64,000 nucleotides of DNA from Leptodontidium sp. MPI-SDFR-AT-0119. Its lineage: Eukaryota > Ascomycota > Leotiomycetes > Helotiales > Leptodontidiaceae. Location: the NCBI GenBank assembly GCA_020726505.1, contig JAHLEZ010000002.1, positions 4,712,001-4,776,000 of the forward strand, written 5' to 3'. The notes under the pieces were generated by a model, which saw only the letters and a program-made list of their open reading frames with translations, had not been told where the DNA came from and searched no databases. Below, in pieces: positions 22,784-33,434 of the stretch (its first letter is position 1; each line of letters opens with the position of its first letter). The position numbers were made by a program, and so were the translations under genes.

Positions 22784-23732
22784 ATAAGGAGTATGAGGCA
22801 GTGGACAGTCTGGGAAGGCTGGGCCGACATATGTTTCTTTGTGGCCGGTATTGATTATCTGTTGAGAGGGGCTCGCTCGGCGATGTTATCGAATTTTAGG
22901 AAGTATCACTCACTGCCTGATTCAGCTGCCATTCTCGATGGTCTGGCTCCTTGTGATTTTGCTCTTGCACTTGCTTACCTTCATAAATGCTTCAGCTTCA
23001 GGAATAGGACTATGAATAGAAACTGGTGATGACTGTTCTGAGGTGAACGTGAACATCAACATCCACATGGCCCCCCCGGCTCGGCTACCCCTCCACACTA
23101 GCTTAGCGTACGTTGGTGGGTCAGAACAGCTGGGCGGGGGGCTAACGAAGTGAGCTGAGTCGCTGTTACCTCCGTGGGAAGGAGAGAGGGGGGCAAGCGG
23201 GCGGGCTGGCTGGCTGGCTCTTTCCCCGGATTCTTGGGGCACCATACCGTCACCTGCAGGGGATGACTGTGGATACGACCCGGATACCTCCTTCAGAATA
23301 CCTCGCAGCTGACGTGGAAATGGGTCGTACTGAATCGTAACTTCTGGACCTTCTGTAGTATAAGAGGAGAGCGAGCATCGAAGTGATACGTGGGTGGCAA
23401 TAGAATGTGGGGAACTGTGGTGCCAGGCCAGGTACATTGTGATTCATATCAATTGCAGTGCATCACAAGGTACCTGGATGGAGTGTCCAAGCTCCTCCTC
23501 TCATGACATCCATCGCATCGAGCGATGGCGACTCGTCGTGTGAGGTATCACGCGACTCCCGCTACCCCTTCCTTCAGCTACTGGTCCCTTCCATAAAGCT
23601 TCCTCCTCCCAGCCTCAACCCCTCAACCTCCTTCTTCCTTCTTCATTCTACAACAACAACACCAACCAGACACCAACAAAGCAATCCCAGATCAATCTCC
23701 ATCTCCCTCATACAAACAAACAGTCCGTAATC
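22784..23732. promoter_or_regulatory. Intergenic region and promoter/5' leader of the Stf2-like gene
   Basis: Contains the right direct-repeat copy (23074-23136) and, from about 23560, a pyrimidine-rich stretch with several CCCCT motifs leading into the Stf2-like gene. CCCCT is the core of the yeast stress-response element; its use here is inference only. Confidence 0.45.
23074..23136 (+). repeat. Right copy of direct repeat bracketing the accessory island
   Basis: Same-orientation partner of 12825-12886; see that entry. It lies 290 bp beyond the P450 stop codon. Confidence 0.8.
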
Positions 23733-24604
23733 AGTAAGTGATACTCGACTTCCTTACTCGCATTTACCCCATCTTCCCGTCGCTCTGTTTGCATCCCTTT
23801 GTTGCAGCTTCCCGTCCGTGTATAGGTGTCCGATATCATCCCAATTGATCTTCGAATCTCCTCAAAGCTATCTACGAGTATCTGCTAACCCATTGATAGT
23901 GGGAAAGACCAACAAGTTCAATGATCGTGGTATGAATAACCTCCTTTCAGAGCTTACCCCTCGTTTCACCTCTACACCACACCACGCCATCCTCCCTTCA
24001 TCAAGAGCTTCAAGGATATCTCCAAGAACCCTTAGGACAATCTGCAGACATCGATTAATGGAGACTAACGTGGAATCATAGACCACGCCGGCTTGGCCGA
24101 TGGAACCGCTGCTGCTACTGAGGTAATTACGTCTTCCTTGGCCGTCCTTTCTTTCATCCTTCTCTTGATCAATCAAACTGACGAGAGCTATCTACAGCGT
24201 CTCCCCCGTTACTTTGCCAAGACCGGTCACGTCGACGCTGATCCAAAGAAGACCAAGAAGAATGGTGCTGGAAAGGGTGGCTGGTTAGTCATGACACTGC
24301 AGTCCTGCTGCACCGGCGCCATCGGCACAAAGCTGACATACTGTTACACAGGGGTGTCGACGGTGAAGAGGTCCAAGATGAAGGCTTCAATCTTGCCAAC
24401 GCTCGTCGTCGATCCAACAGCAGCTCCTACACTGCCGGTTTGAAGGACTTCAAGACCAAGTTCGAGCACGTCGAGCAAGACCCCGTCTTCGAGGAGGATA
24501 TCCACGGTGCCGGTGACGATGAGGAACTCCCATCTGCCCGCCGTGTCAATACCGAGAGTTCCGATGGCAGCATCGATGAGGAAGACAAGGCCAAGAGCGT
24601 TTAG
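23733..24604 (+). CDS. Stf2-like hydrophilin (ATPase-stabilising factor family)
   Basis: Small, highly charged 136-residue protein. The family match is the central PRYFAKTGHVDADPKKTKKNGAGKGGWG, corresponding to the KYFSHTG...KKQGSGKGNWG core of yeast Stf2 (HABP4/PAI-RBP1-type motif). Yeast Stf2 was described as an F1F0-ATPase inhibitor stabiliser and protects cells during desiccation. Five exons: 23733 (one base), 23900-23929, 24082-24122, 24198-24283 and 24352-24604. The start codon is split by an intron: the A is the last base before a GTAAGT donor, and TG follows the TAG acceptor, with a perfect TGCTAAC branch site 11 nt upstream. No other in-frame ATG precedes the MGKTNKFNDR start. The tail is acidic (EEDIHGAGDDEELP). 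Expression is likely high and stress-linked, judging from the family. Confidence 0.88.
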
Positions 24605-25124
24605 GGGTTGAGAATTGATGAATCCGAAGTAGTCGCTGCTATACCATACCAATTGGGTTGTCAGGCAGACTTTATGATGTTGTCTGCTGGCGGATGGCTT
24701 TAGCATACTTCTTCATCAAGAACATCGTGCGTGGCATGGCATCGATGATATCTTACTGGCAGGTTTAGCCAGGTGTACTTTAGCTATTGAAAGGCATAGA
24801 AGGATTGCCCAGTACTTTGACTTCTTTGATATGCAAATGTGTGGATGGCACTGATTGACGTGAGTACATTCCAACAGCTGGAGTATGAATTACTAGAAGA
24901 AGCATTAAATCGGAATTCGATCGATATTTAATCAAGGAAAGGACATTGGAAGTCTTCTTGCCCCCGGCAATACCGTACGACCAGATGCCGCCGAGGTTGG
25001 GCTCAAACCCGGCAAACGGGAATCCCCCCCACCTTCATTCACCTTCACAATTGTACCTACCTACAACAACAACACAAGAACATATTCTTCGTACTCAAAC
25101 CCCTCATCCCACGAAAGCCCAACC
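24605..25124. other. Intergenic, no gene seen
   Basis: 3' flank of the Stf2-like gene and promoter of the dehydrogenase gene. Nothing else recognised. Confidence 0.6.
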
Positions 25125-26826
25125 ATGGTCTACTCACTCGAAGGAAAGAAAGTCCTCGTCACAGGCGGATCACGGTTCGTACATCCATCCACCTTGGTAG
25201 GATTTAACTTTGGCTGTACTGCAGTCTTTCAGCACTGGGCAATACCTACCCCGCATCTTCAAATCTCATTGGTTGGACTCACTCTCCCTCCAACCATATG
25301 TGACCAAACCTACTTCCTTTCATCGCCTATCAATCTATGATACATTCCTCCTGTTATTTCTGTCGTCTTTTTACCTCCCCCCCTCTCTCTCTTTTTGTTA
25401 CACCATCATTCTGGTTACAGTACATTTATAATCGGAGCTTTTTTTCAATGCTGATTTGATTTCTGTTAATTGTTTGTTTTGTTTGTGTTGTTTTCTGACC
25501 AAATTTTTTTTTGAAATAGAGGACTCGGCGAACTCATCTGTCTCAAATTCGCGGCTGAGGGTTGCGATGTCGCTATCAACTATGTCGCTGCTGAGGACAG
25601 GGCGAAGGGTGTAGCGGATAAGATTGAGGGGGATTATGGTAGGAGTGCGGTTTTGATACAGGGTGTGAGTTTCCCTTTTTTTTTCTGTCTCTCGTTGTCT
25701 TTCTTTGTTTGATTTTTTTGCGCTTGAGTAGTGTGGTATAGTATGATGTGTGATGTGTAGTATGTTATGTTATGCTGTTTGGCTGGCTTAGATGAGAGAA
25801 TGGGTTGAGAAGCAGGAGAACTGACTATTTTACTTTACCTTGCTTTGCTTTGCTCCATTCTGCTTTACTTTTCAGTGCACTGCTTCTGTGAAGGGAGATG
25901 GGAGGATTATGGATTGGATTGACTTGACTGATGAGGATATAGGATATGGGCGTTGAAGCAGATTGTATCAAGACAGTTGAGACGGCCATTGAGAAATTAG
26001 GCGGTTTGGATATCATCATTGCTAACGCTGTACGTCTTTCCCCCTTCCTCTCATCCTCCTTCCCCTTCGCAATTCACTATCCTCTAACCACCTCCATAGG
26101 GCTACACCCGCTTCTCAACCTTCTCCGACCTCAACGCGCCCACCACCGACGACTGGGACAGATGTTTCGCCGTAAACGTCAAGCAACAAGCCCACCTCAT
26201 GAAAGCCGCCTCTCCAACCTTCACCGCCAATCCCCAAGGCGGCGTCTTCATCATGACGTCCAGCATCGCGGGTCGTATCCCTGGCGGGAGCAGTATGCCG
26301 TACAGCGTCACCAAGGCCGCGCAGTTGCATCTTATGCGCTGCTTGGCGAGTACGCAGGGTCCGAAGGTTAGGGTGAATGCTGTTTTGCCGGGATGGCTTG
26401 CTACTGAGTGGGTGAGTTGTGAGAATTCTGGGATGGGATGGTGTTTTATTCTTTTCCTTTGGAGGGGGTTTATGCTAATTTGTTGGTTACTTGTAGGGTG
26501 TTCAGTATTCGGAAGAGAGGGTTAAGGAGATGAATGAGAAGGCTTATTTGAAGAAAGAGGTCTGTTACTTTCTCTCCCTTGTTATACCTCTTTTCCGACT
26601 TGGTTGAAAACTGATGGGTGGAATATGATTTAGACTGATCTTGGAGATTGCGCTCAAGCGTACCTGGATATCGCGAAGAATACTTCGATGACTGGACAGA
26701 GGATCCAGATTGGTATGTGTCACATCCTTGCCTATCACATTTCTATCTCTTCAGAACAAAAGTCTGGAAAATCTGAGGAAAGTACTAATTGGCGATGCAG
26801 ATTCTGGGCTGGGACAGAACGATTAG
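25125..26826 (+). CDS. Short-chain dehydrogenase/reductase (SDR)
   Basis: NAD(P)-dependent oxidoreductase of 253 residues, classical SDR size. Seven exons: 25125-25174, 25520-25664, 25943-26029, 26100-26411, 26497-26559, 26634-26712 and 26801-26826. The cofactor motif TGGSRGLG spans intron 1. LDIIIANAG is the NAG motif, spanning intron 3. The catalytic residues are the serine in TSSIAG and the YSVTK (YxxxK) pair. AINYVAAEDRAKG after the second strand suggests NADP or NAD use, but I cannot decide which. No transit peptide or membrane segment. The substrate is unknown. Introns 1 (345 nt) and 2 (278 nt) are long for this window and T-rich; the others are 70-90 nt. The last exon codes only eight residues (DSGLGQND). 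Confidence 0.92.
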
Positions 26827-28134
26827 TTCTATTCTGTGAGAGAGGAAGACGTAAAGGTTTGGATGTGGGACTCGGAAGTTTGCAGTGGCTCCTGAAGTCC
26901 AAAGGGCTGTAATTAAGGTAGCTGAGCTGTGCTACGCTGAATTCCATCAGAAGAAAATGGTTCTTTGAACTACCATGCATGCTTTTACGTACGTGATAAC
27001 GATCAATAGTGAGCACTAGCGAATTGAACTAAAAACAATACACCGAAACTAAAGACCCAAGCCTTTGACTAAATTCATATTAAAACTTTGTCCTTTGTCT
27101 TGTACTTAGGATGTTTTGAAGGAGTTTTTTCCTGTTGTACTTATCCTCGTGTTTGTACTTGTCTTTAGGTATATTTTTTGGTTGTTATACCTCTAATGTC
27201 TTTAAGGTAAGTATCTATTTTTCTCGCTATGCACGTATGCACGTTCACAAACTTGTTTATAATCGTTGTGTGCTGGCTGAATTCCCATGTATTAACTTGC
27301 TCCGTGTCAACTTATGGTGCGTTCATTAACCCGCAAGTTTCAGAGAGTAATAAGCTCAAACAATAGACATACCCAGTAAATTTATAGTCATACCTAGGTA
27401 GTCATGAGAAAAAATTCTGTGACTGGCCGTCGCTTACCATCTTTCCCTTGATGGTTGTTTACCAACAAACCAAGGAGTATGTATGCAACGTACAAAACGC
27501 TTTATACTTACTTATAAAGGCAAAGCCAACTCTACCACCCCCACAAGGAGATTCCCACTTTCTCCATCCCGCTAACACCACAGTTAATGCTTCTTTAGCA
27601 CACGTCCTATTCTATCTAATCGTATTTAATCAATCATCCAACCTACGGTAACCTCCCACACTACCTAAGCGACCCCGGTCCCAAACAATCGGTTCGAATT
27701 TCCCCACTAGTAACCTCACCATGACATTGCCTACTTTAGGCATCTCTCGAAATTCACCACTTGAGCTATGAATATGTGAATACGTCAATCTCCTAAAATC
27801 GGCCCCGCCTGGCCACACTACACATCGGGAACTAGATTCTTCTACGCTCCACGCTAGTCTTTGAAGCTCCTCACACAAGGTAGCGAGGCTACTTATTATT
27901 TCTTTCTCGAGACGTGCCCATCCTCGAGGTTCATTGAAAATTCGCAACTGACGACAAGAAACGACAAATAACAGCGAACAGCAAACAGCAAACAGAACAA
28001 CGCCATACCTCCCTTATTCTACACAAGAACAGCGACTGCACTCCTATCTATTTCTACTGCTACATGAATACCTTTGCACCTCTTTTCCCTTTTTTAGACA
28101 TCCGATACTGATCTCGATCTTGAAATCTGATATC
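26827..28134. other. Intergenic, no supported gene
   Basis: AT-rich with no coding signal. Direct CAAACAG/CGAACAG-type repeats occur shortly before the next start codon (about 27970-27995). Confidence 0.55.
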
Positions 28135-30678
28135 ATGGACTCCCCAGCCCAAAGCCAAAATCAAACCCCAAAGAAGAATCCGTGTCTATTCGATCCTACC
28201 GAAGAGAAGATGTCGTCCAAAACCCCGGCCCCAGCACTAACGACCCCAATCTCGAACAGCCTTCCGACCACAAGCAAGAGCACAACTCCCCCAGGCTCCG
28301 CCCGTAGAAAGAGAGGGAGAGGTAGGAAGGGAAAGGCGTGGAAGGAGGCTAAGTCCTGGAGACGAGACCCTATCCAGTCTGGAGACATGGCTGCCGTCCA
28401 CTCCGAGAGCTCGGAGTCAAGCAGCGCAGGAGAGGAGGGTACGGGCACGCCAAAGCAAAATCTTGAGATGGCTTTCGACAGTGAGAAGGATAAGGATGTC
28501 GAACCCAGCGTGGACAATTTAGGAAAGGAGACTGAGCCAGTCGATGCTGAGGTCGTGGTTGGAACACCTCCCAAGGCTTTTGTTCGAAGCCCAATCCAGT
28601 TTGGATACATGGCTGCCGTCCACTGCGAGAGACCAGAGTCAAGCATGGCCATGGAGGAGAAAACGGGCACGCCAAAGCAAAGTCTTAAGATGGCTTTGGA
28701 CAGTGAGAAGAATGAGGATGTCGAAACAACCATGGATAATCCAGAAAAGGAGATTCAGCCAGTCGATGCTGAGGTCATGGCTGCAACACCTCCCAAGGAT
28801 TTTGTTCCCAAGGGAGAATTTGTCTGGGCGGATGAGTTCGATAAGGAGGAGGAGGGGGAGGCTGAAGAGAGCAGTGACTTTGTCGCTTTCGCTACGGCTA
28901 GCAGTCAAGAAGAAGAGGCGGCTGCCAAGGAGGAAGTCCTGAGTGGGAGCAGTGACATTGTCGCTGAGGCCGGCAACGATGAACAAGAGGAGGTTGCGAT
29001 GGAGGAAGTCGTGGAAGAGAGCAGTACTTTTGTCGCTTTTGCTATGACTGGCAGTCAAGAAGAGGAGGCTGCCGAGGAGGAAGTCGTAGAAGAGAGCAGT
29101 GACTTTATCGCTTTCGCTATGGCTAGCAGTCAAGAAGCAGAGGCGGCTGCCAAGGAGGAAGTCCTGAGCGAGAGTAGTGACATTGTGGCATTCGCTAAGG
29201 CTGGCAATGAAGAGGAATCAGAGGAAGCTAGACAGGCAGATCCTGCTCCCGCTCCTTCCTCTCCCTCTGCTCCCGAGACCCTTGTCACAGAAGCCAAAGT
29301 CCCAGAGCTGATTCGCGACTTGGACTCAAGCCCATCTGTCGTCTCCGAGGCCGGTATGCCAACCACGCCAGAATTCGAGCAGCTTCCAGAAGTCGAAGTC
29401 GCTGTCGTGGAAGCCATTGCCCCAGAGATTACTGAGGATATTGCTGAGGTTGAGGCCGTTGCTGGTGCCCAGGAGGATACCGTTCCAAAGGAATCTGTAC
29501 CAGATTCCATTGTCGCTGGTGATTCTGAGGACTTTGCCAGCCCAGAAACTCCCCTGGAAATCCAGGACGACCTTCCTGTTGAGGATGAGGTTTTCCATTC
29601 TGACGAGGACAAGGAAATCCCCAGTGCACCCGAGCAGGAGGAAAGTACTGAGATTGTCGTGGACAATGAGATTGACGATATCCAAGTCAGCATCGAGCAT
29701 CCAGTTGAGGTTTTAGCTTCTGACGAGGACAAAAAAATCCCCAGTACACCCAAGCCGGAGGAAAGTACAGAGATTGTCGTAGACAACGAACTCCCCATCA
29801 TGACGGCTCCAATTCGTCCAGCAGTCCCAGAAATTGCGGTCGTCTCATACGCCCGAATCGCCGCCGCAGCCGACGCTGCCAATGCCGTTGTCTCTGCTTT
29901 GACTGCCCGATCACTTTCAATGTCCTCCGAACTAGGAAAGGACACTGAGAAAGCTAAAGCCATTCCCCAGACACCCGTTAAGACCCCTACTCTCCGTGTC
30001 CAGACCTCGACCCCAATTCCAGCTCCCAATGTCCAAGCCACCCCAAAGACATTGGAAATTGACACCTCCGTCTCTCCCATCTCCCCCTTCTCCCCAGCCG
30101 CCGACCTGGAATGGGAGCCCATGCCTGCAGAGGCCAGTGAGCAACCATCTGAATGGTCAACAGTCACTCCCAAGAAGCCACGGAAGCCCACCAGCCCATC
30201 TGGAAGTCACAACGGCGGTTCAGACAATGGTGATGAGGATGAGGCCGTTCCTGAGACTCCGACTAAATCCAAGTCGAAGCGTCGCCGCCCAAAGTCGAGA
30301 GCTGTTAGGGCTGCTGAGAAAGCTGCGGCTACGGCTGAAGCTAATGCTTTGGCTGGTGCCAAGGCTGTTGAAACTCCTATTGCTGAGACCCGGATTCAGA
30401 CTCCAACTCAAGCCATTGAGGCGGCAGTCGTTCAGGAGAATGCAGTTGCTGAGCTCGAGATGGAGATGGAGATCGAGGTCGCCAACAATGAAGCTTCTAC
30501 GGTCGAGGGTACCCAAGAACTCGAGGAGGAAGGTCCAGTTACCGACGACTGGTCGTCGGCCGAGCGTCTCTTCTTGATGATGTTCGCGTTATGGTTCTGC
30601 TACTCATGTATCTTCTACTTGCCCGACTTCCTGTGGTGGCTGAAGGAGATTCTCACTTCTGAGGTACCTGAGTTGTAG
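28135..30678 (+). CDS. Large acidic repeat protein with C-terminal membrane segment
   Basis: Single-exon ORF of 847 residues, not recognised. The N-terminus has a basic patch (RRKRGRGRKGKAWKEAKSWRR). The body is extremely rich in E, A, S, P and V and shows three separate tandem duplications. First, two units of about 65 residues (PIQSGDMAAVH.../PIQFGYMAAVH...). Second, four units of about 28 residues around ESSDFVAFATASSQEEEAA. Third, two units around SDEDKEIPS...STEIVVDNE. A second basic patch (KSKSKRRRPKSRAVRAAEKAA) precedes an alanine-rich helix. The last 40 residues contain one hydrophobic helix (LFLMMFALWFCYSCIFYL), so the protein looks tail-anchored with a short lumenal end. The start ATG at 28135 follows a stop-free region lacking another ATG. 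Function unknown; it could be an ER or nuclear-envelope scaffold, which is a guess from architecture only. Confidence 0.8.
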   Translation: MDSPAQSQNQTPKKNPCLFDPTEEKMSSKTPAPALTTPISNSLPTTSKSTTPPGSARRKRGRGRKGKAWKEAKSWRRDPIQSGDMAAVHSESSESSSAGEEGTGTPKQNLEMAFDSEKDKDVEPSVDNLGKETEPVDAEVVVGTPPKAFVRSPIQFGYMAAVHCERPESSMAMEEKTGTPKQSLKMALDSEKNEDVETTMDNPEKEIQPVDAEVMAATPPKDFVPKGEFVWADEFDKEEEGEAEESSDFVAFATASSQEEEAAAKEEVLSGSSDIVAEAGNDEQEEVAMEEVVEESSTFVAFAMTGSQEEEAAEEEVVEESSDFIAFAMASSQEAEAAAKEEVLSESSDIVAFAKAGNEEESEEARQADPAPAPSSPSAPETLVTEAKVPELIRDLDSSPSVVSEAGMPTTPEFEQLPEVEVAVVEAIAPEITEDIAEVEAVAGAQEDTVPKESVPDSIVAGDSEDFASPETPLEIQDDLPVEDEVFHSDEDKEIPSAPEQEESTEIVVDNEIDDIQVSIEHPVEVLASDEDKKIPSTPKPEESTEIVVDNELPIMTAPIRPAVPEIAVVSYARIAAAADAANAVVSALTARSLSMSSELGKDTEKAKAIPQTPVKTPTLRVQTSTPIPAPNVQATPKTLEIDTSVSPISPFSPAADLEWEPMPAEASEQPSEWSTVTPKKPRKPTSPSGSHNGGSDNGDEDEAVPETPTKSKSKRRRPKSRAVRAAEKAAATAEANALAGAKAVETPIAETRIQTPTQAIEAAVVQENAVAELEMEMEIEVANNEASTVEGTQELEEEGPVTDDWSSAERLFLMMFALWFCYSCIFYLPDFLWWLKEILTSEVPEL

Positions 30679-31072
30679 ATGAAGGAGGATAGAGGCGCTT
30701 GTGGTGTTTAGATATGTTTCAGCATCCTGGGTGCGGCATAGCTTGCGGTTGGCGTTTAGACTTCTGGGTTAGATAGCATTGAGTTGGTTCACCTTTCCTC
30801 GAGCATAACATGCAGCTAGGAGTAGGTTTCTGGAGTTTGTTGTCCTTGAGTGGCATGAGTACCGCTCTTATGGCATACTTTCACTAGTGAATCTGGAGAT
30901 TTAGGAGTTGTTATTTGATTGGGATAGGCTCTAGCAGAAGATAGGGTAAACACATCCCTTGAAGCAAATGCCAAAGCTGTTGTACTCCATATCCGTCCAT
31001 ACATAAATTGAATATCCGTCAAGCCCCATGTGCAAACGATACTGTGACCGTAACTGAGATTCTACAAGTCAT
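30679..31072. other. Convergent intergenic region
   Basis: 3' flanks of two convergent genes; nothing else seen. Confidence 0.6.
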
Positions 31073-32020
31073 TCAAAGAAGAGCGTTGAGAAGTCTACTC
31101 CGGTCTTTTCTCGCGGTAGCAGCTGATTCCTGCATATATTAGCACTATTCGTATACCAAGGGGCAGACCATACCTTCTCACAAGCCTCCATCTTTTTCAT
31201 GCTATCCGTTCCAATATTTTCAATCTCGACCTCAAACTCGTCAACTCTAGAATCATGCTCCAGAGCCTCCAGTGCCATCTCCTTCCTGAAGCCTCCATCT
31301 TGGCCAGGAGTCTCGATTCGGAAAGCCTCTCGTCCAAATATATCAATGCCCAATTCCAAATACTCATTCTGAACATCATCCCATTGCTTCCAATAATCAA
31401 TCAGCTTCGTCCCATCCTTTTCATTGTCCTTCTTAACAATCGCAACACGATCTCCGACCTTGAATACTTTCTCAACCCGCTTGCCACCCTCCTTGAAGGC
31501 TGTCTGCACCATCTCATTCTCAAGAGGGGAGCTGAAGGTCTTGGCTGCCTTGTCAATGTGTTTGAAGAAGGCCTCGTCGTCGGCTCGGGTAGTCGCAAGT
31601 CTCTCAGTGAAGCTTGCGTGGATATCATCGAAGGTTGCTTTGGCTTGGTCACCAATGGCAGCGCGAGCTTCGGCAAAACCATCTACTATTATCAGTAACA
31701 GGACAACATGATAGAGCAGGCTCCTTACATTGCAATTCGTCAAAGAGACCAGGCTCTGGAGTCTCCTCACGACGCTTTCGGTGCTTCTTGCTGCGGAGAT
31801 CGCTCTTTGGCTTCTTCTTGAAGATACTGGCCGCGGACACGGTCTGCTTGGTGTTTGAGTTGCGAGCATCTTTGGCGGTCGTGCGTCTTTCGACGGGGGA
31901 GCTGATAATGCGAGCTACCATGGGTTTCCCTGGTTTCTTTGGTAGTTTGGGCGATTTCCTCAAGACCAGTGGCGAGGCAACGCGGTCTGGCTTGCGTGGA
32001 CGCGCAGCTTGACGGGCCAT
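31073..32020 (-). CDS. Hypothetical basic, probably nuclear protein
   Basis: Three exons (32020-31729, 31682-31174, 31129-31073) with introns of 46 and 44 nt give 285 residues. I do not recognise a named family. Residues 1-95 are strongly basic and proline-rich (RKPDRVASPLVLRKSPKLPKKPGKP; KKKPKSDLRSKKHRKRREE), typical of nuclear localisation. After GLFDELQ the remainder is helical and charged, with FTERLATTRADDEAFFKHIDKAAKTF and an IDYWKQWDDVQNEYLELG segment. No catalytic motif is seen. If the last intron (GTATGG donor, GCTAAT branch) is retained, the frame instead ends at 31069 with another short tail, so the C-terminus has two possible versions. Confidence 0.75.
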
Positions 32021-32547
32021 GATGTCCGTATCGGTGTGGAGAATGTTGTTGAGTTTCAAGGTTAAGCAGTGCGGAGGAGAGATAGTGGTGTGATTAACAA
32101 TGGAGTTTAGGAAGAGAGTGGCGAAGGTGAGAGAGATGAAGTTGAGGATGACGGATTGCGAGGCGCGGTCCGTCCTTCTGGGTGCGTAGAAATAGGTTGG
32201 AAATCAGCATCCCAACAGGGCAGTCGCGATGGAACCGAAGAACCGAACCTCGCCCTTTCCTGATGGTGCTCAAGACATTGCCAATGTCCCAAACTCTTTC
32301 GAACATTGAAAGCATCGCAAAATCCAGATTTAATCCCACGATAAAGAACATGATAGAACAACGAGTCGAGATGCAAAGTCCACAATGAGGGGAGATCATT
32401 ACAAGAGACCACAGGAAATAAGACACCCACGCCAGAGTCACGTAAAAAGGACTTATCTCAGATATAACCATGTTCTTGTCTTCCCATTCCACTCTCTTCA
32501 TCGATGGTGGAAACACTTGTTGATACATGTACAAACCTCCCCTCCCT
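32021..32547. other. Intergenic, no supported gene
   Basis: Promoter of the basic protein gene on the left and 3' flank of GRX5 on the right. A minus-strand open frame here lacks coding character. Confidence 0.55.
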
Positions 32548-33176
32548 CTACTTCGAAGGCTCACTCTCCGCCGGCACCAAAACCTTCTTCTCCTCCAACA
32601 GCTTTGCCAACTCTCCATTCTGATGCATCGCTACCAGGATATCACATCCACCAACAAACTCCTTCTCAACATACAATTGTGGTATCGTTGGCCACTCCGA
32701 ATATTCCTTGATACCTGTTGCCACCCATTAGCCATCGTCCCATTATTCCAAGATCCAATTCTATAGCAGCCAACTCGATTCCGTGTCTCAACATACCTGC
32801 TCTTAATGCCTCATCCTCCAACACATTAAACGCCGTGAACTTCGCCGGATCCACACCCTGCAATCCCAAAATCTGGATACTAGCTCTCGAGAATCCGCAC
32901 TGTGGCGTCTCAGGCGTTCCCTTCATGAACAGCACTACAGGCGCCGAGCTGACAGCTTTATCGATCGCAGCCTTGACTTCTGTTGATAGGAAGCGTGATG
33001 CTATAGGGGAGAATCGGGGTTGGGAGAATTTGGAGGCGAATGTTGCTGGGCGAGCTGTTTGTCGGAAAGCCTGGACATTTAGATGTTAGCTATCTATCTG
33101 TCTGTCTATGCATTATAAATCGGCGACTGGTGTTTCTTACCGACGACAAAGGCCTTGAAAACATCTTGGTAGCCAT
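32548..33176 (-). CDS. GRX5: Mitochondrial monothiol glutaredoxin Grx5
   Basis: Transfers [2Fe-2S] clusters from the Isu scaffold to mitochondrial targets. Three exons (33176-33141, 33070-32797, 32714-32548) with introns of 70 and 82 nt give 158 residues, normal for the family. The first about 40 residues are rich in R, S and F without acidic residues ([25 protein letters not shown]), a mitochondrial presequence. The mature part has [19 protein letters not shown] with the monothiol CGFS active site and the conserved KGTPxxPxCGFS context. It also has [20 protein letters not shown], the TIPQxF/Y and GGCD glutathione-binding elements. Head-to-head with the PPCDC gene across 258 bp. Confidence 0.96.
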
Positions 33177-33434
33177 TGTGAGTGAGGGTTGTTGGATGGG
33201 GAGATGGATTCGAGGCTTGAAGCTTGGATGATGTAGACAATTTCCAAGACCGGGCTGACCAATAGGAAGTTGAGTAATCAGACGAGGCTGAAATCTCGAA
33301 TCTGAATTACAAAGAGCCTTCCATCAACAGCGACATCTCGCAAACATCCGCCTTCACAAATACAAGCAACCCTCGATTTCCCTTCAATAATGACCGTCTC
33401 AACCTCTCGATAACTATCCACAAATACAATAAAA
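33177..33434. promoter_or_regulatory. Bidirectional promoter of GRX5 and the PPCDC gene
   Basis: The two start codons are only 258 bp apart and face away from each other, so both promoters share this segment. No ORF is present. I could not assign individual factor sites. Confidence 0.7.

Noticed and set aside
27690..27706. tRNA B-box-like GGTTCGAATTT
   Set aside because: No matching A box or acceptor stem at the right distance; the arms do not pair.
28161..30191. Several long minus-strand ORFs opposite the acidic repeat protein
   Set aside because: GAG/GAA-rich coding sequence leaves the antisense frames free of stops; no domain or splice evidence.
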